64,000 nt of DNA, taken from positions 1 to 64,000 of the forward strand of contig CAWBEX010000002.1 of assembly GCA_963787895.1 (NCBI GenBank), read 5' to 3'. Source of the DNA: Anderseniella sp963787895. Lineage in GTDB: Bacteria; Pseudomonadota; Alphaproteobacteria; Rhizobiales; Aestuariivirgaceae. Position numbers and translations under genes: made by a program. The notes under the pieces were generated by a model, which was given only the letters and a program-made list of their open reading frames with translations, had not been told where the DNA came from and ran no database searches. Positions 43,876 through 53,664 of this stretch are shown in pieces; the first letter of the stretch is position 1, and the number at the start of each line of letters is the position of its first letter.

Positions 43876-45546
43876 TTACCGTGGTATTGCCACTTCCATG
43901 TCCGAGGGATGAGCGATCGAATAGCCGAACCTGACTTCAGACTTCGCCTGTGGCGCAAGCGGCAGGTCCCAGACAACGATGCCAAGCCTGTTGTCCGGTG
44001 CAATCTTTGAAGGTTTCGTCGTATCAGACAGCATTTCCACCTTGATCGCCTCATGGATGGGATATGGCATGCGTTCCGACATCTGAACTTCTATCGGAAA
44101 GCTGTGCAGGTTCTCCACGGTAGACACATAAAGCCGTTTCAGCGTGTTCTGCTCGGTGATGATACCGCTGGAGCCTGATGTGTTTTCCAGCTCCCGCCGC
44201 GTGACGCGAACAAGGTCATCACGCCCGAAACCAAGCTGTGCTTCTTCGCCAGGCGTTATCTGGCCCATCTGTGCCTTGCCGGCAAAAACCCCATCGCGAA
44301 ACAATGACACCTCACCTCCAAGCATGGGGGTGCTGCCGTCAATCTTGAACACACTGGTCAGGTAAGCTGCCGGGTCATACTGGGGTACAGCATCAATCCG
44401 CAAGGTTGGGGTTACGGTTCGCGTGGCAATACGCACCGACTTCAGCGCACCGTCGTTTGAGACGCTGGACTGACCCTCGATAGTGTAGACCGCATGGAAC
44501 CCCGCATTGACGACTTCCGCCTCGCGCAGGCGCACCTTCTGCGGAGCATCTGCGGCAACACCACCCTGCACCATGGTTTTGCGTTGCACATTGGCCAGGT
44601 CATCCGCCTGCTTGGAAACTGAGCTTTCGGCGTATCCCAGCTGCGGGCTTGGGCCGATGGCCACAGGTTCAAGTTCAGGCGCTGAAGTACGCCCTGTCAC
44701 CGTTGCCGTTGACAGTTTCAGCTTGATCCCCTCCCATGCCTCACCCGAACGCTGGAAAACCAGGGCACGCTGTACCAGTTCAAGGCTGGCTGCCTTGCCG
44801 TCGACTGGCAGCGTTAACCGGCCATCATACACAGGCCGCCAACCGGCATCCGGCATGGTGTACTTCATCGACATGGTCACTCTGGTTGCAGCAGAAGCAG
44901 ACACCTGCACCGCAACACGTGTGCGAGTAAGCGGCGCTTGTGCCAGAAGCTCAATCTTGCGTTGCACGACCTGCTCACGCCGGCCGATCTGGACAATGGC
45001 GGTTTCGGCGTCAAGCATCGCCGAGGAGATCTCTGTCAGTTCACGATTGGTAAGCAGCAAAAGATTGCCGATCTGTTCCGGCGACATCGCCGGCTTGTCA
45101 TTGTTGGCAAAAGGCACAGCGCCATAACCACCAGTCAATCGCTCCAATGTTTGGCGACGGAACTGCGCATCCTGCAGCACCCGGTTGTGCCTGGCCCTGT
45201 CGCGCGCCAGCGCTTCAAGCTCATTCTGTAACGCTTTCAATTCATCAGATGCCTCCGCATCTGGATCAAGCGCAATCACAGACACATCAACAGTGCCAAT
45301 TTCCGCAGGACCATCAGCAACGCCCTCAACCTGCACAGACCCCGGAGCAATGCCTTGAGGCAGTGTGTCCAATATGATTTCATGTGAACCGGCAGGCACA
45401 TCAATACTGCCCAGCCGTGTTAACTGCGCACCATGCGGATTAACCGTCACTTCATCCAGTTTCAGGTCGGCTTTGATCTCATCAGCCAAAGCAGGATTAA
45501 GTGCTGTCACAAAAACAACACTGCACATTAGCAAACTACGTAGCAT
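43876..45546 (-). CDS. Mucoidy-inhibitor MuiA-family protein (DUF4139/DUF4140)
   Basis: The 556-residue protein begins with a signal peptide (MLRSLLMCSVVFVTALNPALA) and then the DUF4140 half (LDEVTVNPHGAQLTRLGSID near residue 30), a coiled-coil stretch around residues 95-200, and the DUF4139 half from about 215 with SMKYTMPDAGWRPVYDGRLT. It ends in an immunoglobulin-like VVWDLPLAPQAKSEVRFGYS. It is exported. Its molecular role is unknown; the family name comes from a Rhizobium exopolysaccharide phenotype. Confidence 0.82.
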   Translation of the reverse strand: MLRSLLMCSVVFVTALNPALADEIKADLKLDEVTVNPHGAQLTRLGSIDVPAGSHEIILDTLPQGIAPGSVQVEGVADGPAEIGTVDVSVIALDPDAEASDELKALQNELEALARDRARHNRVLQDAQFRRQTLERLTGGYGAVPFANNDKPAMSPEQIGNLLLLTNRELTEISSAMLDAETAIVQIGRREQVVQRKIELLAQAPLTRTRVAVQVSASAATRVTMSMKYTMPDAGWRPVYDGRLTLPVDGKAASLELVQRALVFQRSGEAWEGIKLKLSTATVTGRTSAPELEPVAIGPSPQLGYAESSVSKQADDLANVQRKTMVQGGVAADAPQKVRLREAEVVNAGFHAVYTIEGQSSVSNDGALKSVRIATRTVTPTLRIDAVPQYDPAAYLTSVFKIDGSTPMLGGEVSLFRDGVFAGKAQMGQITPGEEAQLGFGRDDLVRVTRRELENTSGSSGIITEQNTLKRLYVSTVENLHSFPIEVQMSERMPYPIHEAIKVEMLSDTTKPSKIAPDNRLGIVVWDLPLAPQAKSEVRFGYSIAHPSDMEVAIPR

Positions 45547-45633
45547 TCAGTTGATCTCCCTCAAGACTGCCGCTCTCAATTCCAAGTAAAATGTGCAAGA
45601 TTGGGCCAAACTGCGGCGATACGCGAGAATCAT

Positions 45634-45990
45634 ATGAAACATGAAATGCTCAAACTGATTTTGACAACGGTGCTGCTTGCCTTGTCGCCATGTTTGGCAG
45701 CTGCAGACGATCAGGAAAACACAGCCAGCATCAAGCGCGGGCACGAGCTGGCGCAATTGCTGTGCATGCGCTGTCACGCCATAACCGGAACCTTGCCGGG
45801 CCCGGAAGAAAAAGCCCCCCCGTTTGCAACACTGGTGGAAAAACTGACAATTGAAGGCGTCGCCGATCAGCTGCTGGAGGGCCTGCCGCTTGGCCATGAC
45901 CCGATGCCCCAATGGGAGTTCTCCGAACAGCAGGCCGAAGACCTGCTGCTTTACATCGACTACATTGGACGCAAGAAGCAACTTCAGTAA
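45634..45990 (+). CDS. Small exported cytochrome c
   Basis: The 118-residue protein has a signal peptide ending near CLAAA and one haem c motif, CMRCH (Cys44, Cys47, His48), in GHELAQLLCMRCHAITG. The likely distal methionine is in HDPMPQWEF. The size and C-terminal helix LLLYIDYIG fit class I cytochromes. It could carry electrons in the periplasm. It stands alone, divergent from the MuiA-like gene and convergent with serA. Confidence 0.85.
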   Translation: MKHEMLKLILTTVLLALSPCLAAADDQENTASIKRGHELAQLLCMRCHAITGTLPGPEEKAPPFATLVEKLTIEGVADQLLEGLPLGHDPMPQWEFSEQQAEDLLLYIDYIGRKKQLQ

Positions 45991-46098
45991 TCCTCCGCCG
46001 TCAGTTAAGCAAAGAACTTCCCGCTGCACAGGTGTGGCGCGCCGTGAATGGGACACAGCGCAAACACGTCGCACGCATTTGCGCTGATTTTCCAGATA

Positions 46099-47685
46099 TT
46101 AGAAGCTTAAGGACTTTGCCTGTTTGACCTGTGGCAGCGCCTCGATTTCTGCCAGCAGTTCCGGCGTTACCTTGCCATCAATTTCCGCCAGGCAAATGGC
46201 ATTGCCTCCCGCCACGTCGCGGCCAAGGTTGAACGTTGCGATGTTGACATTGGCATCACCAAGCAAGCGGCCAAACGCCCCGATGAAGCCTGGCTTGTCC
46301 TCATTGGTCACATAGATCATTTGCGAGCCCAGTTCCGCTTCCATGTTGATGCCCTTGATCTGGATGATGCGCGGCTTGCCATCGGAAAAGACAGTGCCGG
46401 CCACTGACCGCTCCTGATTGGATGTCTTGACGTTGAGGCGGATGTAGTTGTCATACACGCCGCGTTTGGTCTGCCGCACCTCGTCCACCTTGATTGAGCG
46501 TTCCCTGGCCATCACCGGCGCAGACACCATGTTGACTTCGCCCAGTATCGGTCGCATCAGTCCGGCCAGCAGCGCCGACGTCATTGCCTTGACGTTCATC
46601 TCGCCCACATCACCGGCATATTCAATGGTCACTGCCTTGATGTTGCTCTCGGTAAGCTGCCCGGCAAATGAACCCAGCAGTTCCGCCAATGCCACGAAAG
46701 GCTTCAGTCGCGGAGCCTCTTCCGCCGAAATGGAAGGCATGTTGAGTGCATTGGACACTGCGCCTTGCAGCAGGTAGTCGGACATCTGCTCCGCCACCTG
46801 CAGGGCAACGTTCTCCTGCGCTTCAGAGGTGGCAGCCCCCAGATGCGGCGTACACACTACATTGGGATGGTCAAACAATATGTTCTCGGCCGCCGGCTCC
46901 ACCTCGAACACATCAAGAGCAGCACCTGCCACGTGACCTGCATCAAGGGCAGCCTTCAGCGCAGCCTCAACGACCAACCCGCCACGTGCGCAATTTATGA
47001 TGCGCACGCCTCGTTTCATTTTCTCCATTGCCTTCGCATCAATGATGTTGCGGGTCTTGTCTGTTAGCGGCGTGTGTAACGAAATGAAGTCGGCACGCTT
47101 GAACAACTCATCGAGGTCAACCTTTTCAACGCCCAACTCGACTGCACGCTCATCCGACAGGAACGGATCATAGGCAATTACACGCATGCGCAAGCCGAGC
47201 GCGCGGTCAGCCACGATGGAACCGATATTGCCGCAACCGATCAAGCCAAACGTCTTGTTGAACAGTTCGACGCCCATGAATTTCGACTTTTCCCATTTAC
47301 CCGCATGGGTGGAAGCATTCGCAGCCGGAATCTGCCGGGCCAGCGCCAGCATCAGCGAAATGGCATGTTCAGCCGTGGTGATGGTGTTGCCGAACGGCGT
47401 GTTCATAACGATGATACCCTTCGCCGAGGCAGCGGGGATATCAACGTTGTCGACGCCGATCCCTGCGCGGCCAATAACCTTCAGCTTGCTCGCAGCCTCA
47501 ATGATCTTGGCTGTAACCTTGGTTGCCGAGCGAATGGCAAGCCCGTCATAGTCACCGATGCAGGCCAGCAGGGCATCCTTGTCATTGCCAAGGCTTGGTT
47601 TGAAATCAACGTCAACTCCGCGCGCCTTGAATATGTCGATGGCAGCTTCGGACAGTTTGTCGGATACGAGTACACGCGGTGCCAT
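46099..47685 (-). CDS. serA: D-3-phosphoglycerate dehydrogenase
   Basis: SerA starts serine synthesis by oxidising 3-phosphoglycerate with NAD. The 528-residue length is that of the long form with an ASB domain and a C-terminal ACT domain. Seen are RAGIGVDNVDIPAASAKGI, the NAD loop FGLIGCGNIGSIVADRALGL, the catalytic region INCARGGLVVEAALKAALD, the His in CTPHLGAATSEAQENVALQV, and a terminal ACT with NVNIATFNLGRDVAGGNAIC. It follows serC after 42 bases. Confidence 0.97.
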   Translation of the reverse strand: MAPRVLVSDKLSEAAIDIFKARGVDVDFKPSLGNDKDALLACIGDYDGLAIRSATKVTAKIIEAASKLKVIGRAGIGVDNVDIPAASAKGIIVMNTPFGNTITTAEHAISLMLALARQIPAANASTHAGKWEKSKFMGVELFNKTFGLIGCGNIGSIVADRALGLRMRVIAYDPFLSDERAVELGVEKVDLDELFKRADFISLHTPLTDKTRNIIDAKAMEKMKRGVRIINCARGGLVVEAALKAALDAGHVAGAALDVFEVEPAAENILFDHPNVVCTPHLGAATSEAQENVALQVAEQMSDYLLQGAVSNALNMPSISAEEAPRLKPFVALAELLGSFAGQLTESNIKAVTIEYAGDVGEMNVKAMTSALLAGLMRPILGEVNMVSAPVMARERSIKVDEVRQTKRGVYDNYIRLNVKTSNQERSVAGTVFSDGKPRIIQIKGINMEAELGSQMIYVTNEDKPGFIGAFGRLLGDANVNIATFNLGRDVAGGNAICLAEIDGKVTPELLAEIEALPQVKQAKSLSF

Positions 47686-47727
47686 GTGGCAGCCTCCTGT
47701 GAAGTATGGATATGTGGATACCTGGAA

Positions 47728-48894
47728 TTATGCCGCAGATGACGCAGTTGCATGCGCATAGGCCCAGTCGAGCCAGTGCGTCAGTGCCTCGACATCCTGT
47801 GCATCTATGGTTGCACCACACCAAATTCGTAGGCCTGGCGGTGCGTCACGGTATGCTCCAATATCGAACGCAACGCCTTCTGCCTCGAGCAACCTGGCGA
47901 TTTTTTTGGGCAACGCGGCGGCTGCATCTTCGCTCATGCCAGATGCCGCGGACGCAGACAACTTCAGGCACACCGATGTGTTGGAACGTGTGTCAGGTTC
48001 AACAGCCAGGTTTTCAATCCACCCGGTGCGATCAACCCAGGCGTTCAGCGCTGCAGCATTGGCATCGGCGCGCGCCATCAGCGCTGGCAGGCCACCGAGA
48101 TCCTCCCCCCATTCCAGTGCCTTGATATAGTCCTCAACACACAGCATGGATGGCGTGTTGATGGTTTCACCCTGGAATATGCCTTCATTGATCTTGCCGC
48201 CCTTGGTCAGGCGAAAAATCTTCGGCATCGGCCAGGCAGGCACATGATTCTCCAGCCGTTCAACGGCGCGAGGGCTGAGAATCAGCATGCCGTGACCGCC
48301 TTCACCACCCAGCACCTTCTGCCAGGAAAAGGTCACCACATCGAGCTTGCCGAAATCGAGCTTCTGGGCAAAGGCAGCAGAAGTTGCATCACAAATGGTG
48401 AGCCCTGCCCTGTCCGCAGGAATGAAATTGCCGTCGCGCACGCGTACGCCGCTCGTCGTGCCGTTCCATGTGAAGACGACATCATTGTCGAAGTTGATTT
48501 CGCTGAGGTCCGGCAGCTCACCATACCCTGCACGAATCAGACGCACATCTTTCAGCTTGAGCTGTTTGACCACATCCGTGATCCAGCCTTCCCCAAAACT
48601 TTCCCAGGCCAGCATGTCCACACCGCGCGCGCCCAGCAAGCTCCACAGCGCCATCTCTACAGCGCCGGTATCGGATGCTGGCACAATGGCGATGCGATAA
48701 TCAGCAGGTACCCGCAAGACCTCGCGGGTAAGGTCAATGGCACGCTTCAAACGCGCCTTGCCCTCGCTGGCGCGATGCGAGCGGCCCAGGAATGCAGTGG
48801 TGAGTGAACTGGTGGTCCAGCCGGGCATCTTGGCGCACGGGCCAGAAGAAAAACGCGCATTTGCCGGCCGCGCTGCCGGTTTGGTCGTAGCCAT
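47728..48894 (-). CDS. serC: Phosphoserine aminotransferase
   Basis: SerC transaminates 3-phosphohydroxypyruvate to phosphoserine. The 388-residue protein starts MATTKPAARPANARFSSGPC, typical of alphaproteobacteria. The PLP lysine lies in VVTFSWQKVLGGEGGHGMLI, and the phosphate-contact region GRSHRASEGKARLKRAIDLT is present. It is the promoter-proximal gene of serC-serA, behind a structured leader at 48897-48968. Confidence 0.95.
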   Translation of the reverse strand: MATTKPAARPANARFSSGPCAKMPGWTTSSLTTAFLGRSHRASEGKARLKRAIDLTREVLRVPADYRIAIVPASDTGAVEMALWSLLGARGVDMLAWESFGEGWITDVVKQLKLKDVRLIRAGYGELPDLSEINFDNDVVFTWNGTTSGVRVRDGNFIPADRAGLTICDATSAAFAQKLDFGKLDVVTFSWQKVLGGEGGHGMLILSPRAVERLENHVPAWPMPKIFRLTKGGKINEGIFQGETINTPSMLCVEDYIKALEWGEDLGGLPALMARADANAAALNAWVDRTGWIENLAVEPDTRSNTSVCLKLSASAASGMSEDAAAALPKKIARLLEAEGVAFDIGAYRDAPPGLRIWCGATIDAQDVEALTHWLDWAYAHATASSAA

Positions 48895-48896
48895 TT

Positions 48897-48968
48897 CTGG
48901 TCATCCTTCCAGATGATGAGCCTCTCGTTGGGGAGAGGTGTCCCACTCACCGGACTACTGGATGTCCA
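48897..48968 (-). promoter_or_regulatory. Structured serC leader, candidate serC RNA motif
   Basis: On the minus strand three hairpins precede serC: GGAC-ATCCAGTA-GTCC, then CCTCTC-CCCAAC-GAGAGG, then TCATC-ATCTGGAAG-GATGA. The ribosome site AAGGAT lies in the last stem, 8 bases before the ATG. A conserved serC leader RNA is known from alphaproteobacteria, and position and tandem hairpins agree with it. Sequestration of the ribosome site suggests translational control. Confidence 0.6.
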
Positions 48969-49034
48969 CAACTTGCGCAAGTTCTATTTCGCATTTGCAA
49001 CACGACATGTCGCTTTTCGCCCGCAAGAATGCAA

Positions 49035-49065
49035 GACGGCCTGCCCGGGAGAAGAGCAGACCGTC
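49035..49065 (-). terminator. Terminator-like hairpin after the barrel gene at 49111
   Basis: On the minus strand GACGGTCTGC pairs with GCAGGCCGTC across an 11-base loop, then TTGCATTCTTG. The tail is only moderately T-rich. Confidence 0.65.
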
Positions 49066-49110
49066 CAGTGCTGTGCCGTCTAGTGAACGTTTGAAGACGC
49101 TCGTGCGGTA

Positions 49111-49701
49111 TTAGAAATTCCAGCGGATACCCGCGGTAACCGAATGATCATTGTAGTCCGGTCCGGCCACATCGATTGAGCGGTACCGATAGCCAACATC
49201 CAGAGCTAGATTCTGGTTGATGTTGAACGCCACGCCACCGGTTGCCGCCCAGGCAAACCCGTTATCGTCAGCTGGCGCTCCAGCACCTGAATAATCAACC
49301 CAACCATAACCGGCGCCCAGGCCCGCATAAGGCGTGAAGCCCATGGCCAATGGGATATCAACATACCCGTTCCACAGTGCAGTCGTAGCACCCAGATCGT
49401 AAGGTCCGCCGTCATGGTCGAAGGCATGATCAGCGCGAACGTCAGTGCGGAAGTACTGGTTCAGCTGATAGCCGATGCCACCACCGGCAATAACGGCACC
49501 ACCACTATCCAGGCCACTTACGTCCAGCCAGGAAAACCCGGCATCTGCGCGTACATACCACCCCGAAATATAGTCATCGTTCTGCACATAAGGTGCAGGT
49601 TCCGGCGCAGCCGGCTGGTCTATGTCGGCAGCCATCGCAACCGGAATGGCCAGGCCCGTAAAGACCACGGCCAGAAGACCAGATTTGAAAAACTTGTCCA
49701 C
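49111..49701 (-). CDS. Omp25-like outer-membrane beta-barrel protein
   Basis: The start is GTG 49701 with AAAGGAG 7 bases upstream, giving 196 residues. A signal peptide (DKFFKSGLLAVVFTGLAIPV) ends near VAMA-AD. The mature barrel shows ISGWYVRADAGFSWLDVSGL, GGIGYQLNQYFRTDVRADHA, AGLGAGYGWVDYSG and a terminal GIRWNF. It is about one third shorter in loops than classical Omp25. It is probably abundant in the outer membrane. It is related to the gene at 50072 but not a close duplicate. Confidence 0.85.
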   Translation of the reverse strand: MDKFFKSGLLAVVFTGLAIPVAMAADIDQPAAPEPAPYVQNDDYISGWYVRADAGFSWLDVSGLDSGGAVIAGGGIGYQLNQYFRTDVRADHAFDHDGGPYDLGATTALWNGYVDIPLAMGFTPYAGLGAGYGWVDYSGAGAPADDNGFAWAATGGVAFNINQNLALDVGYRYRSIDVAGPDYNDHSVTAGIRWNF

Positions 49702-50071
49702 CTTGTAACTCCTTTCACCCCGATTGATTTTCGGGGCATCCCTGCTTCGTGTGGCCGCCATGTAAGGACAATCCCTGTACAGGCGCTCCGCCCACTCGCT
49801 TGGGTAATGGAACTACAAGTTCATCTTGTCGGTTTGCAGACTTGATTCGGGCAGTAAAGCGACCGCCCGCCACAGTTACCAAAATGCTGCCAAATTCGCG
49901 CCGTTGCGACACATTACGCTAACGCAGCCTTAACCATGGCAAAAAGAGACCCGCATACCCCCCATTTCCGTCGCCGGTCCCCGAGGTATGCGGGCCATCA
50001 TTCCCCTCTAACCATGCGGGGTCTTTCGGACGTCTGGCTGCAGGCAAGGCCCGCCGCCAACGTATGCGTAA
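49702..50071. other. Intergenic region between two barrel genes
   Basis: The stretch holds the leader of the gene at 49111 and a terminator at 49940-49994 for the gene at 50072. Otherwise I see no coding frame that is supported. Confidence 0.6.
49940..49994 (-). terminator. Rho-independent terminator after the barrel gene at 50072
   Basis: On the minus strand CCCGCATACC pairs with GGTATGCGGG across a GC-rich loop, followed by TCTCTTTTTG. Confidence 0.8.
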
Positions 50072-50800
50072 TCAGTTGCCGAAGTGGTAGCGCAGACCAA
50101 CCTTGACCTCATGGCCCTGGATGTTGTCGACGCTGATGGCGCCGGGATCAGCAGCTGCATAGTCAACGCCTGACACCATCTCGCCGAGATCCACATACCG
50201 GTAGGCCAGATCAAGCTTCAGGTTCGTTGAAATGTCATACGACACACCAACCGTTGCATGATAGGCGAAGTCATACTGTGCGCCATCTGCGGCACCCAGC
50301 GGGAAAGTAAGCCCTGTAATCTCGTGTCGGGCAGCACCGATACCGCCGCCAACATACGGCGTGAAACCGGCATAGTTGGTGATGTCCCAGAAGGTCGAAA
50401 CAAACACGTTCTGCGACGAAAGATTTGCACTAAGAGAATCGATGAACGGGTCCGCCAGCGACGACTTCAACCGTAGTCCACCAGTGATCTCTATGCGCAT
50501 GTTGTCAGAAACCTGACAGCCAATACCGCCTTCGAAGAAGCCGGTCGAATCGAGTTTTTCATCAAGCGCTTCAGTAGTGAAGCCACCAGCGCCATTTGAG
50601 AACAGGCCGCCGATCGGTTGAATTACAGTCGGGCGCTCGTACATGGTGACACCACCATCGACGCGGGCATACATGCACCCAAAAATGCCGTTGAAACCTT
50701 CGCCAGGCAGCTGGCCATCATAATCCGCTGCATTGGCAGCCCCGGCAATTCCCAATCCCAGTGCACCAATACACACTCTCAGCAGCGTGCGACCCATCAT
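50072..50800 (-). CDS. Outer-membrane beta-barrel protein (porin-like)
   Basis: The 242-residue protein has a signal peptide, MMGRTLLRVCIGALGLGIAG then AANA-AD. The mature part shows GIFGCMYARVDGGVTMYE, GGIGCQVSDNMRIEITGGLR, TPYVGGGIGAARHEI, LDLAYRYVDLGEM and a terminal VGLRYHFGN, as in Omp25/OmpW-like eight-stranded barrels. Two cysteines (FGCMY and GIGCQV) could form a disulfide. GGAGAGTACAA precedes the start. Confidence 0.83.
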   Translation of the reverse strand: MMGRTLLRVCIGALGLGIAGAANAADYDGQLPGEGFNGIFGCMYARVDGGVTMYERPTVIQPIGGLFSNGAGGFTTEALDEKLDSTGFFEGGIGCQVSDNMRIEITGGLRLKSSLADPFIDSLSANLSSQNVFVSTFWDITNYAGFTPYVGGGIGAARHEITGLTFPLGAADGAQYDFAYHATVGVSYDISTNLKLDLAYRYVDLGEMVSGVDYAAADPGAISVDNIQGHEVKVGLRYHFGN

Positions 50801-50990
50801 TTGTACTCTCCATCCAATGAACGCCTCCCAACCGGGTCAGCGCACTTGCCTGTTTCCATTCGGCTTTCCGGATATGTCTGGAAGCCGTCAGGACCTAACC
50901 TTCAGAATGGATAATTAACCAAACCGCTTAAGAACCCCTTAAGCATGAAAACATTTTTTCCTGCTGCCTCAGAAATGCCGCCAAAAATGG

Positions 50991-51018
50991 AAAACCCGGC
51001 AGTCAAACCGCCGGGTTC
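50991..51018 (-). terminator. Rho-independent terminator after glmM
   Basis: On the minus strand AACCCGGCGG and its partner GCCGGGTT enclose TTTGACT, followed by TTCC and an A/T-rich stretch. It lies about 50 bases past the glmM stop. Confidence 0.8.
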
Positions 51019-51069
51019 AGAAATTGCAGATTGTGTCCTGAAGCGCAGAAGTGCGGCGCTTCCGGCAGG

Positions 51070-52419
51070 TCAGGCCGCGAACCGCGATACCTCAGCTACA
51101 ATGTCGTCGACGACAGTTGTCACCAGATCGGCGTTATCGCCTTCAGCCATGACCCGGATCAGCGGTTCGGTGCCGGACTTGCGGATGACAAGCCGCCCGC
51201 TTGTCCCGAGCTTCTGCTCCGCAGCCTCGATTGCCTTCTTTACCGCGTCCTCCTCAAGTGGCGAACCGGCCCCATAGCGCACATTCTTCAAGACCTGCGG
51301 CACCGGATCAAACACGTTGCAAACCTCACTGACGCTGCCACCATTCTGAACCAGAACCGCCAGCACCTGCAGCGCAGCAATCAATCCATCGCCCGTTGTG
51401 TTGAAATCCGACAACACCACGTGACCGGACTGTTCTCCGCCCACATTGAAGCCGTTGGAACGCATGTGCTCCACCACGTAACGGTCACCCACCTTGGTGC
51501 GCTCAAGTCGCAGCTTCTGCTTGGCCAGCAAGCGTTCCAGACCCAGGTTCGACATGATGGTCGCCACGAGACCGTCACCACGCAAAATGCCGCGCTTGTG
51601 CCAGGACGTGGCAATGAGCGCCATGACCTGGTCGCCATCGATCACATTGCCTTTTTCATCGACAAGGATGCAGCGGTCAGCATCGCCATCCAGCGAAATG
51701 CCGATATCTGCGCGCATCTTCCGGACCTGCGCAGCCACTTTCTCAGGGTGCGTGGAGCCGCATTCGTGGTTGATGTTGAAGCCGTTTGGCTCCACCCCGA
51801 TCGGGATCACTTCGGCGCCAAGTTCCCACAACGCTGTCGGTGCAACCTGATAGGAGGCACCGTTTGCGCAATCGACCACAATGCGAAGCCCATCGAGCGT
51901 CAACTCTTTCGGGAACGAGCTTTTGACAAACTCGATATAGCGAGCCTGAGCATCATCGATACGTTTCGCCCGCCCGATTTGCTCAGATGCAGCAAGCCGG
52001 ATCATCTCTGGTGCCATCACCAGTTTCTGGATCTCGGCTTCCTGACCATCCGATAGCTTGTAGCCGTCCGGTCCGAAAATCTTGATGCCATTGTCATGGT
52101 AGGGATTGTGCGATGCGGAGATCATTACACCAAGATCTGCGCGCATGGATCTTGTCAACATGGCGACAGCAGGTGTCGGAACCGGCCCGAAGAGAAACAC
52201 GTCCATTCCAGTTGACAGAAAGCCTGCCGTCAGTGCCTGCTCGACCATATAGCCGGACAATCTGGTATCCTTGCCGATCACAACCCGGTGGCGGTGATTG
52301 CCGCGCTGATAGAGCGCGCCCGCCGCCATGCCAATCTTCAGAACCGTATCCGCAAGCATCGGATACGTATTGGCCTTTCCACGCACACCATCGGTGCCAA
52401 AAAATGATTTGTCTGACAT
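51070..52419 (-). CDS. glmM: Phosphoglucosamine mutase
   Basis: GlmM converts glucosamine-6-phosphate to glucosamine-1-phosphate for peptidoglycan and lipid A. The 449-residue protein (start MSDKSFFGTDGVRGKAN) has the phosphoserine loop VMISASHNPYHDNGIK, the metal loop ISLDGDADRCILVDEKG, the sugar loop GGEQSGHVVLSDF, and the phosphate-binding RKSGTEPLIRVMAEG. The gene order with folP and ftsH is the standard one. Confidence 0.97.
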   Translation of the reverse strand: MSDKSFFGTDGVRGKANTYPMLADTVLKIGMAAGALYQRGNHRHRVVIGKDTRLSGYMVEQALTAGFLSTGMDVFLFGPVPTPAVAMLTRSMRADLGVMISASHNPYHDNGIKIFGPDGYKLSDGQEAEIQKLVMAPEMIRLAASEQIGRAKRIDDAQARYIEFVKSSFPKELTLDGLRIVVDCANGASYQVAPTALWELGAEVIPIGVEPNGFNINHECGSTHPEKVAAQVRKMRADIGISLDGDADRCILVDEKGNVIDGDQVMALIATSWHKRGILRGDGLVATIMSNLGLERLLAKQKLRLERTKVGDRYVVEHMRSNGFNVGGEQSGHVVLSDFNTTGDGLIAALQVLAVLVQNGGSVSEVCNVFDPVPQVLKNVRYGAGSPLEEDAVKKAIEAAEQKLGTSGRLVIRKSGTEPLIRVMAEGDNADLVTTVVDDIVAEVSRFAA

Positions 52420-52521
52420 TTTGTTCCCGTCCATTCAACTCATCCCTTCGATGAATAAAATGGTGCATCAATCTACCTAATCTTCAGTTAAAAACATAGA
52501 AAAGGTTAAAGAATGTCTGGG

Positions 52522-53571
52522 TTAACGCTGGGGAACTGCCGCTTGCCAGATGGACAGTGCATGCGCGGTTTCCCGCACATCGTGCACCCGGACAAACTGC
52601 ATCCCTGCCCTTACCCCCAGAAGCGCCACCGCTGCCGACCCTGTCTGCCGGTTTGCGGCCACTTTCTCGCCCGTAACGGCACCAATAAAACCCTTGCGCG
52701 ATGCACCAAGCATGACCGGCACTCCCAGTCCGTGAAATAGCGCCAGCCCCGCAATCAATTCGAGATTGTGCGAATACGTCTTGCCAAAACCGATACCAGG
52801 GTCGGCAACCACACTGTCAGCCGGAATACCGGCTGCAACGACATCGGCTATGCGCTGCTCAAGCCAGTCGTACACATCAAGCAAAACATTGTCGTAGGCC
52901 GGATTGTTCTGCATGGTCTTTGGGTCGCCTTGCGCATGCATGAGACACACCGGCAAACCTGTCTCAAGTGCAGCTTCCACGGCTTGCCGTTCATGGCCAA
53001 GCGCGCTGACGTCATTGATCATTACGGCCCCGGCCAGCGCTGCCTTGCGCATGATAGCCGCCTTGCGGGTATCGGCAGAGACCTTGTATCCGGCACCGAC
53101 CAATTCGCTGATCACCGGCTCGACACGACGCCATTCCTCAGCTTCGTCCACGGCGTCTGACCCCGGCCTGGTAAACTCGCCACCGACATCAAGCATCGCG
53201 GCACCCTGCTCAGCCATCACCACAGCGTTGGCAATCGCTGTGTGTGCATCTGCGTTCACACCACCATCAGAAAAGCTGTCGGGAGTGGTATTCACAATAC
53301 CCATGATGTGACAGCGGTCCATGGTCAGGTCTGCAACCGGCGCACGCAATCCGCTTAGCTTCGCCATCCAGCTTTGCACGCCACTGTCGCGCGAACTGCC
53401 AAGCGCATGCGCCTGGTGCGGCGTCCAGCTTGCACCACGATCTTCCGTGACCATCGCCATGGTCCATGCCAGCGGCAGGCCGGCAAGCCTCATGCCCTGC
53501 CCGGCTTCGATGGCGGCATCAGCATCTGCTCCATGGACCAGCCCGGCAGGCCTGATGTAGAGGCTGCTCAT
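52522..53571 (-). CDS. folP: Dihydropteroate synthase with N-terminal extension
   Basis: FolP joins pterin pyrophosphate and p-aminobenzoate in folate synthesis. From ATG 53571 the protein has 349 residues, about 70 more than E. coli FolP; the extra N-terminal part (SLYIRPAGLVHGADADAAIE) is usual in alphaproteobacteria. Motifs are CHIMGIVNTTPDSFSDGG, MLDVGGEFTRPGSDAVDE, AVMINDVSALGHE, VVADPGIGFGKTYSHNLELI and a final VRVHDVRETAHAL. Confidence 0.94.
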   Translation of the reverse strand: MSSLYIRPAGLVHGADADAAIEAGQGMRLAGLPLAWTMAMVTEDRGASWTPHQAHALGSSRDSGVQSWMAKLSGLRAPVADLTMDRCHIMGIVNTTPDSFSDGGVNADAHTAIANAVVMAEQGAAMLDVGGEFTRPGSDAVDEAEEWRRVEPVISELVGAGYKVSADTRKAAIMRKAALAGAVMINDVSALGHERQAVEAALETGLPVCLMHAQGDPKTMQNNPAYDNVLLDVYDWLEQRIADVVAAGIPADSVVADPGIGFGKTYSHNLELIAGLALFHGLGVPVMLGASRKGFIGAVTGEKVAANRQTGSAAVALLGVRAGMQFVRVHDVRETAHALSIWQAAVPQR

Positions 53572-53664
53572 CTCAGCCAACCCTTTCGTCAAAACACAAC
53601 CGGGCCACCCATGATACATCACGGGAAGCCCGGCACGTGTGATAGCGTCTCAGTGGCGCAACAA

